A stretch of DNA of 33,817 nucleotides from an uncultured Paracoccaceae bacterium (GTDB taxonomy: Bacteria; Pseudomonadota; Alphaproteobacteria; Rhodobacterales; Rhodobacteraceae). Numbering within the stretch: position 1 is the first letter of the stretch; every line of letters begins with the position of its first letter. The stretch spans positions 1 to 33,817 of the forward strand of contig CAKZVL010000147.1 in the NCBI GenBank assembly GCA_937922155.1. The letters are read 5' to 3'. Under the pieces are notes generated by a model. It was not told where the DNA came from. It made no database searches and saw nothing but the letters and a program-made list of their open reading frames with translations. Shown here piece after piece: positions 18,626-26,601 of this stretch. The position numbers were made by a program, and so were the translations under genes.

Positions 18626-19666
18626 ATGACTAAGGCTGCGACACGGACGCTAAAAGACCTTGGATGGTCCAATTTCTATGTCTCGCAATGCGACTTGGAA
18701 GAGCTTGAAACGCTCCTCCCCGCCCGCATTGGTGGTGTGCATCGCACGATTGTTGTCGGCTTTCTGGAAACCGGTCAAATCGAATTGCTGTTGGAACCGG
18801 GAACATCCACCGCAGAAATCGCGATTGGCGATTGGGTGCTTTATGATCCCAAAACAAAGGTTGTTGCGCGCCGCCTTGAGCGACGATCTGTCCTACAAAG
18901 AGGGAGCGAGCATCACACAGGCGAACGCCAGCTGATCGCGGCCAACCTTGATACGCTGTTTATCACCACGTCTTGCAACGCTGACTTTAACGTCGCGCGC
19001 CTTGAACGCTACCTCGCGCTGGCCAATGACGCAGAAATCGCGCCGGTGATCCTGTTGACCAAGGCGGACAAAACCGATGACGCGGACTCCTACCTGACAG
19101 AGGCGCAAAAGCTTGGCCGCGGGCTAGAGGTTTTGACCCTGAACGCCAAAGACCCTGACACGGTTGAAATCCTGTCCCCTTGGTGTGGGCCGGGGCAAAC
19201 TGTGGCCTTGGTCGGATCATCAGGCGTTGGCAAAACCACCCTGACAAACGCGCTCACCGGGGAACAAGGGGCCACGCAAGGCATCCGCGAAGACGACGCG
19301 CGCGGGCGCCACACCACAACAGGGCGCAGCCTGCACCGCCTGCCAACAGGCGGCTGGCTGATCGACACGCCGGGTATGCGCGGGCTGGGCGTGGCGGATG
19401 TCTCTTACGGGATCGACGCGACCTTTGCGGAAATCAGCGAATTGATCGAAAACTGCAAATTCCGCGACTGCAAACATGAGGCAGAGCCGGGCTGCGCCGT
19501 TCTGGCCGGGGTTGAGCGCGGCGACGTTGATCCTGAGCGTTTGAAACGCTATCGCAAGCTGAAACGCGAAGACGAAATCGCCACAGAAACCGTGGCCGAA
19601 GCGCACGCGCGCCAGCGCAAATTCGGCAAAAAGGTCAAAGCGGCGATGGCCAAAAAGGGACGCTAA
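18626..19666 (+). CDS. rsgA: Ribosome small subunit-dependent GTPase RsgA
   Basis: RsgA is a circularly permuted GTPase that checks late maturation of the 30S subunit. The 346-residue protein has an N-terminal OB-fold (about 35-95), then the G motifs in permuted order: TKAD at 145-148 (G4), GSSGVGKT at 197-204 (G1) and DTPG at 247-250 (G3). The C-terminal zinc site has Cys277, Cys282, His284 and Cys290. The end is basic (KKVKAAMAKKGR), fitting rRNA contact. ATG at 18626 is the start; no good ribosome site precedes it, and two tiny open frames lie between ffs and this start. It follows ffs by about 100 bases. Confidence 0.95.
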   Translation: MTKAATRTLKDLGWSNFYVSQCDLEELETLLPARIGGVHRTIVVGFLETGQIELLLEPGTSTAEIAIGDWVLYDPKTKVVARRLERRSVLQRGSEHHTGERQLIAANLDTLFITTSCNADFNVARLERYLALANDAEIAPVILLTKADKTDDADSYLTEAQKLGRGLEVLTLNAKDPDTVEILSPWCGPGQTVALVGSSGVGKTTLTNALTGEQGATQGIREDDARGRHTTTGRSLHRLPTGGWLIDTPGMRGLGVADVSYGIDATFAEISELIENCKFRDCKHEAEPGCAVLAGVERGDVDPERLKRYRKLKREDEIATETVAEAHARQRKFGKKVKAAMAKKGR

Positions 19667-19731
19667 AGAACGGCTGTTTCCACGCAGCCCCCAGTGCCAC
19701 CAATCCCGCCGTCCAACGCAACTTGCGTCGC

Positions 19732-20292
19732 TTACTCAAAACTGGCGCTGGCCGCCGCCGCAAGCAATTCGTCCTTTAGCTCAGCAGATCCACCGGGCAC
19801 GGTATGCAGCGAAAATAACTGCATGAAACCCTGCGGCGTTGTCGTTGCTGCGAAAATCGCCTCGGTCAGACCCATGTTTTTGAAATCTGCCAAGCCGACC
19901 TCTGTTTCCAGCACCCACGCGTTTCGATCACCGATTGCGACGTATTGCGAATTTGTTGTGTCGGCACAAACGTAAGGACCACAAAGTCCCTCCAGAAATT
20001 CCTTGGTCGTGAACTCCACCTGCTCCGCCTCGCCAAGCGCGGCTGGATTAACCTCAATCATCGTCAGGACTTGGATCAGCGTCAACACATCATCGGTTTG
20101 GGAAAACGCAAGAACAGTCGACTGTCCAGGTTCAAAGTTTGGCTGCACTTGCCAGTCAAGGTCCCCGCCCAATTGCGCAACCATACCAATGTTGGGATCG
20201 TTCAGGTCCGTGGGATCCTGCGCCAGCGCCATGCTTGGCAGCAACATAGCTGCAAGTGCGATTTTGACCGGCTTGGTGAGGGCGAAAAACAT
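19732..20292 (-). CDS. Secreted protein of unknown function
   Basis: The 186-residue precursor has a clear signal peptide: basic start, hydrophobic IALAAMLLP core, and a likely signal peptidase I site after ALA (22-24). The mature part of about 162 residues contains two cysteines in GLCGPYVCAD that could form a disulfide, and no motif I recognise. A periplasmic location is likely. The start is ATG at 20292. The gene is convergent with rsgA (65 bases between) and divergent from the membrane protein gene at 20481. Confidence 0.8.
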   Translation of the reverse strand: MFFALTKPVKIALAAMLLPSMALAQDPTDLNDPNIGMVAQLGGDLDWQVQPNFEPGQSTVLAFSQTDDVLTLIQVLTMIEVNPAALGEAEQVEFTTKEFLEGLCGPYVCADTTNSQYVAIGDRNAWVLETEVGLADFKNMGLTEAIFAATTTPQGFMQLFSLHTVPGGSAELKDELLAAAASASFE

Positions 20293-20480
20293 GACATGGC
20301 CTTTGATGATTGGTTTATCGACTTTCGGGTAACCAGTTCAGTGGCAAAGGGCAAGTTGACGTCGGCGCACATTCGCCGCAGGGGGCGTTGCGCCAGAACA
20401 ACCACCCTGACCCATCTCAGATATCCTGTAGGCATTGCCCCATCAATCAGGCTACTAATGCCGCACAAGCAGGAGACAGC

Positions 20481-20888
20481 ATGGCATATCGCGGCGCAGG
20501 TGGAACGAATGGCGGGATCGGGAGCTTTATCCTCGGCCTCGTGATGATGGTGATCGGTGGCTATTTGCTGCTGCGCGGGATTTCGGTGCGCCCCAACTTT
20601 GGCATGGGATCACGGATGTTTGGCATCGGCGGCTTTCCCGTGACGACGGGTATGGTCCTCATCCCCTTTGCCTTTGGGGTTGGGATGATCTTTTTCAACG
20701 GTCGTTCTATCGCGGGTTGGTTTTTGGCCATCGCGTCGATTTTGGCCCTTGTCGCAGGGGTGATTGCCAGCATCCAGTTCAGCATGGTTGGGATCAGCGC
20801 CTTTGACCTGATCGTCATCTTTGTGCTGCTGTTTGGCGGGATCGGCTTGTTCTTGCGCTCGCTGGCAACGCACCGCAGCTTGTTCTAA
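20481..20888 (+). CDS. Small integral membrane protein, function unknown
   Basis: The 135-residue protein has about four hydrophobic segments (about 15-32, 52-70, 76-97 and 105-125) and a Gly-rich N-terminus, so it is an inner-membrane protein. No known motif is seen. The start ATG at 20481 is decided by AGGAG five bases upstream; the frame is open to 20310 without support. Its stop codon overlaps the end of the convergent phosphatase gene by four bases. Confidence 0.8.
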   Translation: MAYRGAGGTNGGIGSFILGLVMMVIGGYLLLRGISVRPNFGMGSRMFGIGGFPVTTGMVLIPFAFGVGMIFFNGRSIAGWFLAIASILALVAGVIASIQFSMVGISAFDLIVIFVLLFGGIGLFLRSLATHRSLF

Positions 20889-21367
20889 CCGCGCGCCCAG
20901 TCCAATTGATCCAGCGTTTCAACCGCGCAAGGACGCACAGCGCGCAGCCGGGGCAGTGCATCCTCGATCAACTCCCCCTGCGCAACCATTAGGCGCAACG
21001 CCGCCATGCCAGAGCGTCCGCAACCGCCATAACAATGGATCAGGATTTTCCCACCCTTGGACAACAGGGCCAGCGCTTCGCCTTCCACCGCTGGCCATGC
21101 TTTCGCGGTCGCGCCATCCGGTGCGCCGAAATCCGCGATGGGCAGGTGCCGCCAAGCAATGCCCAGCGCCTCCAGATCATCGGCCAAACCGCGCGCGCCA
21201 ACGCGGTCAAGCTCTTCGAGCGTGGTCATGGTCAGCACCATATCGGCCCCCCATGCGGCAATCGCCGCAAGGTCGTGCTGATAACTGCCCCGCCCCGGCG
21301 CAGGTGACAGGGCAATCTGACCAGCGCCCACACAAAGATCGTAAACTGCGAAATCAGGCAATCCCAT
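20885..21367 (-). CDS. Dual-specificity/tyrosine-type protein phosphatase
   Basis: The 160-residue protein has the cysteine-phosphatase signature HCYGGCGRSG at 111-120, i.e. HCx5RS, with Cys112 as nucleophile and Arg118 binding phosphate. Asp79 in PIADFGAPD is the likely general acid. Length and layout fit a minimal dual-specificity or cyclin-dependent-kinase-inhibitor-like phosphatase, a cytoplasmic enzyme. The substrate is unknown; small-molecule or RNA phosphates are possible as well as proteins. ATG at 21367 lies inside the 3' end of the ankyrin gene (14-base overlap), so the two are probably translated together. It converges on the membrane protein gene with a 4-base overlap. Confidence 0.87.
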   Translation of the reverse strand: MGLPDFAVYDLCVGAGQIALSPAPGRGSYQHDLAAIAAWGADMVLTMTTLEELDRVGARGLADDLEALGIAWRHLPIADFGAPDGATAKAWPAVEGEALALLSKGGKILIHCYGGCGRSGMAALRLMVAQGELIEDALPRLRAVRPCAVETLDQLDWARG

Positions 21368-22844
21368 GCTCCACCAATTGTCCGGGATGTTTGTCTGCCC
21401 AATCTTGCAAGAAATCTTTCACCTCTGCCACCCCTGCAAACTTGATCGCTTTCTTGGGGATCGCGACCCCCGCGTCCAAAGCCCGCTCCAAACAGGCGAC
21501 ATAATCACGCCCTGCGCGGTCGGGATTGTTTTCCGAACCATGAATGATCGTCGACAAAAGCGTACCACCATAGCCGTTGATATGCCCAAGGTTGGGACGA
21601 AGCGACAGAAAATATCCCAACATGTCAGGTTGCCCCTGCCATCCGGCAATTTGCACAGGCGTGACACCCCAATGGTCAGGGCGATCCCAAGGCATGCCCA
21701 GCTTGATCAAGGCTTGTAGATGCGCCTTCTTTTCCGGGGCACCTGCCAATTCCCGCACAAGGTCTAGGTAAATTGGCACCAACTTATCTGGGTTGATATA
21801 GGTTCTTTCCGGCACCGACCCCGTGGCGGCCTGTGCCAGCAGATCTTCTTCCGCGCTCAGGCTCACTGGGGTCATCATCGCCGCCAGCGGTTGATTACCA
21901 TACACCTTTGCCGCCGCGTATGCGCTGACCCCTTTGCCGACACGGGCCGGATCAGCCCCTGCATCCAACAGGGCCTGACACACAGGCTCACTGTTCATCC
22001 TTAGGGCCGCGTGATGCAGCGCGGTCCAACCATCATCCCCCTCGTTTGGATCGGCCCCCGCCGCGAGGAGCATTTGCACCATCTCAAGACTATCAAAATC
22101 CATCGCCCGTTTCAGGGCATTGGTGCCATTGGGGTTGGCCCCAGCCGCCAACAACATGCGTACACCGTCCGGCGACCCAATCTCACAAGCATGATAAAGC
22201 GACTCACCATCATCGGGATCAGCCCCCTGATCCAACAACCATTGCGCCAACGGCAAATTCCCAGCATGACCAATCGCCCCATAAAGGGCGGATTGCGGTT
22301 GGTCCACATCACCCGGCGCAGGGACACGATCATTGACAGATGCACCAGCGTCAATCAGCGCCTTTGCAATTGAAAACATCTGCGGTTCGCGGTCCGGAAA
22401 AACTTGAAACGCTTTGGAAAACGTCAAATGCAACAACGGCCGCCGCCCGCCAAACTCTTGCGCGGCCAAGGACGGGTCCGCCGCCAGCTGTTCCAAAACC
22501 CGCGGTTCATAAAGCGCGCATTGCAAACCAAAGGCCCCATCGGTGACCTGCGGATCATCCCACACAAGATCACGAATGACCTGCGCTTGACCTTGCCAAA
22601 GCGCGATTTTCAAACGCTGCTGCCGCTGCGCGCGATCCATGCCAAGACTTTCAACCGCCGCCTTCATCAACGGCCAACTGTTGAACTGGTTCTCACGGGC
22701 AATGATATGCAAAAAATCGGCGCGCTTTAGCGCACCTTGCACGCCGCTGGCTTGGACACGCTCAATCGCAGGCTTGTCGCCCGCTTCAAACGCCTTTTGC
22801 AATGCGCGCGCATCGCGACGGAAATTCTTTAGGGGGTCTGTCAT
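21354..22844 (-). CDS. Ankyrin-repeat protein
   Basis: The 496-residue protein has no signal peptide and so should be cytoplasmic. The N-terminal 150 residues are helical without a recognised domain. Ankyrin repeats are clear from about 157 to 325, with repeated LLDAGADP/LLAAGANPN turns, and further repeat-like units occur near 390-415 and 450-480. Such repeats bind proteins, and no enzymatic motif is present. The start is ATG at 22844 with AGGA four bases upstream; the open frame up to 23075 is not supported and would overlap the divergent DUF202 gene. It overlaps the phosphatase gene by 14 bases, suggesting the two products act together. Confidence 0.87.
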   Translation of the reverse strand: MTDPLKNFRRDARALQKAFEAGDKPAIERVQASGVQGALKRADFLHIIARENQFNSWPLMKAAVESLGMDRAQRQQRLKIALWQGQAQVIRDLVWDDPQVTDGAFGLQCALYEPRVLEQLAADPSLAAQEFGGRRPLLHLTFSKAFQVFPDREPQMFSIAKALIDAGASVNDRVPAPGDVDQPQSALYGAIGHAGNLPLAQWLLDQGADPDDGESLYHACEIGSPDGVRMLLAAGANPNGTNALKRAMDFDSLEMVQMLLAAGADPNEGDDGWTALHHAALRMNSEPVCQALLDAGADPARVGKGVSAYAAAKVYGNQPLAAMMTPVSLSAEEDLLAQAATGSVPERTYINPDKLVPIYLDLVRELAGAPEKKAHLQALIKLGMPWDRPDHWGVTPVQIAGWQGQPDMLGYFLSLRPNLGHINGYGGTLLSTIIHGSENNPDRAGRDYVACLERALDAGVAIPKKAIKFAGVAEVKDFLQDWADKHPGQLVEHGIA

Positions 22845-23032
22845 GGCTTCCTCACGTAACAGATGCCCAAGGGTTCGCTGTTCGGGCCAATGAGAAAGAC
22901 CAAAGGTCTTTGATAATCGTCCAAGGCAGGTGCCGATCTCAGCTTTCCGCGAACCAGGATGCCCCCTGCAAGGGGCTGCGGGAACGGTACGTTCTGGCTT
23001 TGCTTTCTGCAAGAGCTTGTTATTGTCCCCCA

Positions 23033-23401
23033 ATGGGAGAAACAGACAATACAGATCTAGCGGAAAACCGGACAAAATGGGCCGAGGATCGCACGATCAT
23101 GGCCAATGAACGCACGTTCAGCTCTTGGATGGGGACGGGGTTGGGTGCGATTGGGGTTTCAATCGGATTTCAGGCCGTTTTCAAAGAATTCGAGCCAACT
23201 TGGCTGGCCAAAAGCACGGCAACCCTTTTTCTGATCATTGCCTTGATGATCTTCTGGTCCGCACAACGCAACGCGTGCAAGACATTTGACCGCCTCAAAG
23301 AACGCGACGTCGAAGCCACACAATCACGCAGCTACGTCATTCTCGCCGCCGTCATGAGCATCGCAGCAATTGGCACGGGCATCGTCCTTTGGTTCCTCTG
23401 A
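23033..23401 (+). CDS. DUF202 (YidH-type) membrane protein
   Basis: The 122-residue protein matches the DUF202 family: an N-terminal soluble part with ANERTFSSWMGTGLGAIGVS, where the NERTxxSWxRT-like motif is the family mark, then three membrane spans (about 34-50, 61-79 and 101-121). Function is unknown. The start is taken as ATG at 23033, without a good ribosome site; the frame is open from 22802 but that part overlaps the ankyrin promoter region. dnaX starts 62 bases after it on the same strand. Confidence 0.85.
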   Translation: MGETDNTDLAENRTKWAEDRTIMANERTFSSWMGTGLGAIGVSIGFQAVFKEFEPTWLAKSTATLFLIIALMIFWSAQRNACKTFDRLKERDVEATQSRSYVILAAVMSIAAIGTGIVLWFL

Positions 23402-23463
23402 CGACAGTGGACCTTAGGCTATCAACGCACTAGTCTGGTTCAGATAAACGCCTGAAAGTGCCC

Positions 23464-25191
23464 ATGTCCGACCAACCCACCTATCAAGTCCTCGCCCGCA
23501 AATACCGCCCCGAGACCTTTGCCGATCTTGTCGGCCAAGACGCGATGGTGCGCACGCTCAAGAACGCCTTCGCGGCGGATCGCATTGCGTCCGGCTTTAT
23601 GATGACGGGGATTCGCGGGACGGGCAAAACCACCACAGCGCGTATCATCGCCAAGGGGATGAACTGCATCGGGCCAGATGGCAACGGCACCCCCACGACG
23701 GACCCTTGCGGAGTTTGCGAACATTGCGTGGGTATCATGGAAGGGCGCCATGTCGATGTAATGGAAATGGATGCCGCCTCCAACACAGGTGTCGCCAACA
23801 TCCGCGAAATCATCGACTCGGTGCATTACCGCGCCGCCTCAGCGCGCTACAAGATCTACATCATCGACGAAGTCCACATGCTGTCCACGGGTGCCTTTAA
23901 CGCGCTCCTCAAAACGCTCGAAGAACCGCCCGCGCATGTGAAGTTTATCTTTGCCACAACAGAAATCCGCAAAGTGCCAGTGACGGTTCTGTCTCGCTGC
24001 CAACGCTTTGACCTGCGCCGCATCGAACCTGAAGTGATGATCGCCCTTTTGCGCAAAATCGCTACCGCCGAAAACGCGGAAATCGCAGATGATGCACTGG
24101 CACTGATAACCCGCGCGGCAGAAGGCTCCGCGCGGGACGCCACATCGCTGCTGGATCAGGCGATCAGCCACGGTGCGGGCGAAACCAGCGCCGATCAAGT
24201 GCGCGCCATGCTGGGGCTGGCAGACCGGGGCCGCGTGCTGGACCTGTTTGATATGATCCTCAAAGGGGATGCTGCCGGGGCGCTGACGGAATTGTCCGGC
24301 CAATACGCCGACGGGGCCGACCCGCTGGCCGTTCTGCGCGATCTGGCCGAAGTCAGTCATTGGGTCAGCGTGATCAAGATCACACCAGACGCCGCCGAAG
24401 ACCCGACCATCAGCCCTGATGAACGCACCCGCGGGCAGGCGATGGCAGCGGCCTTGCCAATGCGCGTGCTTACGCGGATGTGGCAAATGCTGCTCAAATC
24501 GCTGGAAGAAGTCAGCCTGGCCCCCAACGCGATGATGGCCGCCGAAATGGCCGTCATCCGCATGACCCATGTGGCCGATCTGCCCCCGCCTGACGATCTG
24601 GTGCGCAAACTGCAAGACGCCACACCGCCGCCCTCCAGCAGCAGCAGTCCGCAAACTCAAACACCCCCACCCACAGGCGCGCCAACCGCGCACCATGCGC
24701 CCCGCAGCAACGGCACATCCCCGCAAGCGGCGCTCGCCGTGGCGACGGATGCACTTGCGCATTATGCCACGTTCAAAGACGTGGTGGACCTGATCCGCCG
24801 CCACCGCGACGTAAAACTGCTGGTGGAGGTGGAAACAAGCCTGCGTCTGATCAGCTATCAACCCGGCCGGATCGAGGTCACGCCAACCCCCGACGCCAGC
24901 CGCGATCTCATCGGCAAACTCGGCTCCCGACTGCAAGCTTGGACCGGCAACCGCTGGGCCATCACCGTCAGCGACGGCGGCACAGCACCCACAATCGCAG
25001 AAACCCGCGACGCAGCCGAAACCGCCCTAAGGGAAAGCGTCAGCCAACACCCGTTGGTCCAAGCCGTGCTGGACACCTTCCCCAAGGCAACGATCCACAA
25101 AATCGAAACCGAAGCGGACAAAGAACAAGACGCCCTCGTCGATGCCCTGCCCGAGGTGAACGACGAATGGGACCCTTTCGACGAAGATTAA
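23464..25191 (+). CDS. dnaX: DNA polymerase III subunit gamma/tau
   Basis: DnaX is the motor of the clamp loader that places the beta clamp on DNA and, as tau, couples polymerases at the fork. The 575-residue protein shows Walker A GIRGTGKT at 49-56, the zinc-binding cysteines 68, 82, 85 and 88, Walker B with DEVH at 135-138 and the SRC motif at 177-179. A Pro/Ser/Thr-rich linker (about 388-425) leads to the C-terminal tau domain. The start is ATG at 23464; a GTG two codons earlier is possible. I see no A6-type slippery site like the one making gamma in E. coli. It opens the dnaX-ybaB-recR cluster. Confidence 0.96.
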   Translation: MSDQPTYQVLARKYRPETFADLVGQDAMVRTLKNAFAADRIASGFMMTGIRGTGKTTTARIIAKGMNCIGPDGNGTPTTDPCGVCEHCVGIMEGRHVDVMEMDAASNTGVANIREIIDSVHYRAASARYKIYIIDEVHMLSTGAFNALLKTLEEPPAHVKFIFATTEIRKVPVTVLSRCQRFDLRRIEPEVMIALLRKIATAENAEIADDALALITRAAEGSARDATSLLDQAISHGAGETSADQVRAMLGLADRGRVLDLFDMILKGDAAGALTELSGQYADGADPLAVLRDLAEVSHWVSVIKITPDAAEDPTISPDERTRGQAMAAALPMRVLTRMWQMLLKSLEEVSLAPNAMMAAEMAVIRMTHVADLPPPDDLVRKLQDATPPPSSSSSPQTQTPPPTGAPTAHHAPRSNGTSPQAALAVATDALAHYATFKDVVDLIRRHRDVKLLVEVETSLRLISYQPGRIEVTPTPDASRDLIGKLGSRLQAWTGNRWAITVSDGGTAPTIAETRDAAETALRESVSQHPLVQAVLDTFPKATIHKIETEADKEQDALVDALPEVNDEWDPFDED

Positions 25192-25251
25192 ATACCTTGT
25201 CCCAACGGGGGCACAAACCTATAGCCTGATCCAAACAGGAGGAGAGTTAAA

Positions 25252-25596
25252 ATGCTCAAAGGACTTGGCGGCCTTGGCGATATGGCCAAGATGATGAAAC
25301 AAGCACAAGAGATGCAGGGCAAAATGGCCCAAATGCAAGATGACCTGGACGGCATCACCGTCACCGGCGAAAGCGGCGCAGGTCTGGTCAAAGCGACAGC
25401 AACCGCAAAAGGTGAGCTGAAAGCCCTCGACATTGATCCCTCCATCTTCAACGGCGACGACAAAGAAGTCGTGGAGGATCTGATCCTCGCAGCGATCAAA
25501 GACGCGCAATCAAAGGCGCAAGAGCGCAGCCAAGACGAAATGAAAAAAATGGCCGAAGCCATGGGCCTGCCCCCTGGCATGAACCTCCCATTCTAA
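25252..25596 (+). CDS. ybaB: YbaB/EbfC family nucleoid-associated protein
   Basis: The 114-residue protein is a small DNA-binding dimer of the YbaB/EbfC family. It has the helix rich in Met, Gln and Lys (KMMKQAQEMQGKMAQMQ), the central strand VTGESGAGLVKATATAKGE, and the helical C-terminus. The start is well defined: AGGAGGAG at 25237-25244 lies seven bases before the ATG, one of the strongest ribosome sites in the window. It lies between dnaX and recR, the classical arrangement, with a role in recombination or nucleoid organisation. Confidence 0.96.
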   Translation: MLKGLGGLGDMAKMMKQAQEMQGKMAQMQDDLDGITVTGESGAGLVKATATAKGELKALDIDPSIFNGDDKEVVEDLILAAIKDAQSKAQERSQDEMKKMAEAMGLPPGMNLPF

Positions 25597-25610
25597 AGGC
25601 CAACGCCCTG

Positions 25611-25644
25611 CTTCTTTGGTTTCAAAATACGCGCGCCGCAGGCA
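25611..25644. repeat. Intergenic repeat, copy 2 (diverged)
   Basis: Starts CTTCTTTGGTTTC and ends AAAATACGCGCGCCGCAGGCA read in two parts (AAAATACGCGC, GCCGCAGGCA). It keeps the AAATAC, GC-rich core and GGCA end of the copy at 2065-2096. It lies 15 bases after ybaB, directly before the hairpins preceding recR. Confidence 0.4.
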
Positions 25645-25667
25645 CAGAGTTTTTCCAAAAACTCTGT
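25644..25667. repeat. Perfect inverted repeat A upstream of recR
   Basis: ACAGAGTTTTT (25644-25654) and AAAAACTCTGT (25657-25667) are exact 11-base complements separated by two bases. In RNA the innermost A-U pairs would open to a larger loop. It shares bases 25666-25667 with inverted repeat B, so the two stems compete at their border. Confidence 0.85.
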
Positions 25668-25695
25668 TCAAAACGTTTTCTCAAAAGTTTTGAAC
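25666..25695. repeat. Perfect inverted repeat B overlapping the recR leader
   Basis: GTTCAAAAC (25666-25674) and GTTTTGAAC (25687-25695) are exact 9-base complements, and inside them TTTT and AAAA can pair further. The hairpin ends three bases before the recR ATG at 25699, where a ribosome site would be expected. It could therefore control recR translation, which is inference. Confidence 0.85.
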
Positions 25696-25698
25696 CCG

Positions 25699-26292
25699 AT
25701 GTCTGACGGGCGAGACGATCTGGAAGCCTTGATCGGGTTGATGGCAAAACTGCCCGGCCTTGGCCCGCGCTCTGCGCGCCGGGCGGTGTTGCATCTGATC
25801 AAAAAACGCAACCTGCAACTGATCCCGCTGGGTGAAACCATGCTCAAGGTGGGCACCACCGCGCGCGAATGTCTCAACTGCAACAACATCTCAACCGACG
25901 ATATCTGCGACATCTGCCGCAGCGAAAAGCGGGCCATCGGTCAGATTTGCATCGTCGAAGACGTCGCAGACCTTTGGGCGATGGAACGCGCGCAGGTGTT
26001 CAAAGGGCGATATCACGTGCTTGGCGGCACCCTCAGCGCCTTGGATGCCATCGGCCCCGAAGACCTGAGCATCCCCAAACTGATGGACCGGGTCAAAACC
26101 GAAAACGTCACCGAAGTGATCCTCGCCCTTGGTGCAACAATCGACGGACAGACAACAGCCCATTACATCGCCGATCAATTGCCAGGCATCAGCGTGACGT
26201 CCCTCGCCCAAGGAGTCCCCGTGGGGGGAGAGCTGGATTATCTGGACGATGGCACCATCACCGCCGCCCTCAACGCCCGCAAAGCCTTGTGA
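25699..26292 (+). CDS. recR: Recombination protein RecR
   Basis: RecR works with RecF and RecO to load RecA on gapped DNA. The 197-residue protein has an N-terminal helix-hairpin-helix region ([17 protein letters not shown]), a C4 zinc finger with cysteines 58, 61, 70 and 73, and a Toprim domain beginning [15 protein letters not shown] with the Walker-like C-terminal part ([15 protein letters not shown]). The ATG at 25699 is preferred over a TTG three codons earlier. No normal ribosome site is seen because a hairpin occupies the leader. It is the third gene of dnaX-ybaB-recR. Confidence 0.96.
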   Translation: MSDGRDDLEALIGLMAKLPGLGPRSARRAVLHLIKKRNLQLIPLGETMLKVGTTARECLNCNNISTDDICDICRSEKRAIGQICIVEDVADLWAMERAQVFKGRYHVLGGTLSALDAIGPEDLSIPKLMDRVKTENVTEVILALGATIDGQTTAHYIADQLPGISVTSLAQGVPVGGELDYLDDGTITAALNARKAL

Positions 26293-26601
26293 ACCCCACA
26301 GAATTCGCACTCGATTACGTCCAATCAAACGCTGTCTGCACGGCCTCAACACGGCATTTCACACTTTGTAAACCATGACGAGCGCGCGCCGCGTTAATCG
26401 TCCAAAATGGCGCGAAACGGTGTACCGATTGTGTACAGGCTGTGCCCGGGTTGTGGCGCGCTAAATCCCAACAAACATTGGCGTTAATCACGCTTTTTGG
26501 GTGCCGCGGCTATAGGAACGCAAAACTGTTGTGCCACCCACAAAAAACCCCGTCCAAGCATCGCTGAAACGGGGCCAATGTCGCGACCATATGGATCGGT
26601 G
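26293..26601. other. Gene-free stretch between convergent recR and trcR
   Basis: These 309 bases contain no supported gene. Visible structure: a 9-base direct repeat GCGTTAATC at 26391-26399 and 26481-26489; a TGTAC..GTACA inverted repeat within about 26421-26437; AGCGCGCGCC near 26381 and GGCGCGCT near 26454, which could pair over a loop of about 60 bases; and the trcR terminator at 26542-26574. A structured RNA or regulatory site is possible, but I recognise no family. Confidence 0.4.
26542..26574 (-). terminator. Rho-independent terminator after trcR
   Basis: On the minus strand CCCCGT and ACGGGG form a 6-bp stem (26548-26553 with 26569-26574), followed by six T (26542-26547). It begins about 27 bases after the trcR stop codon, well placed to end that transcript. 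Confidence 0.88.

Noticed and set aside
18424-18633. 69-codon open frame over the SRP RNA
   Set aside because: It covers the conserved 4.5S RNA sequence, so most of it is an RNA gene and not protein-coding.
23839-24936. 365-codon minus-strand open frame
   Set aside because: Antisense shadow of dnaX, which has complete clamp-loader motifs in this region.
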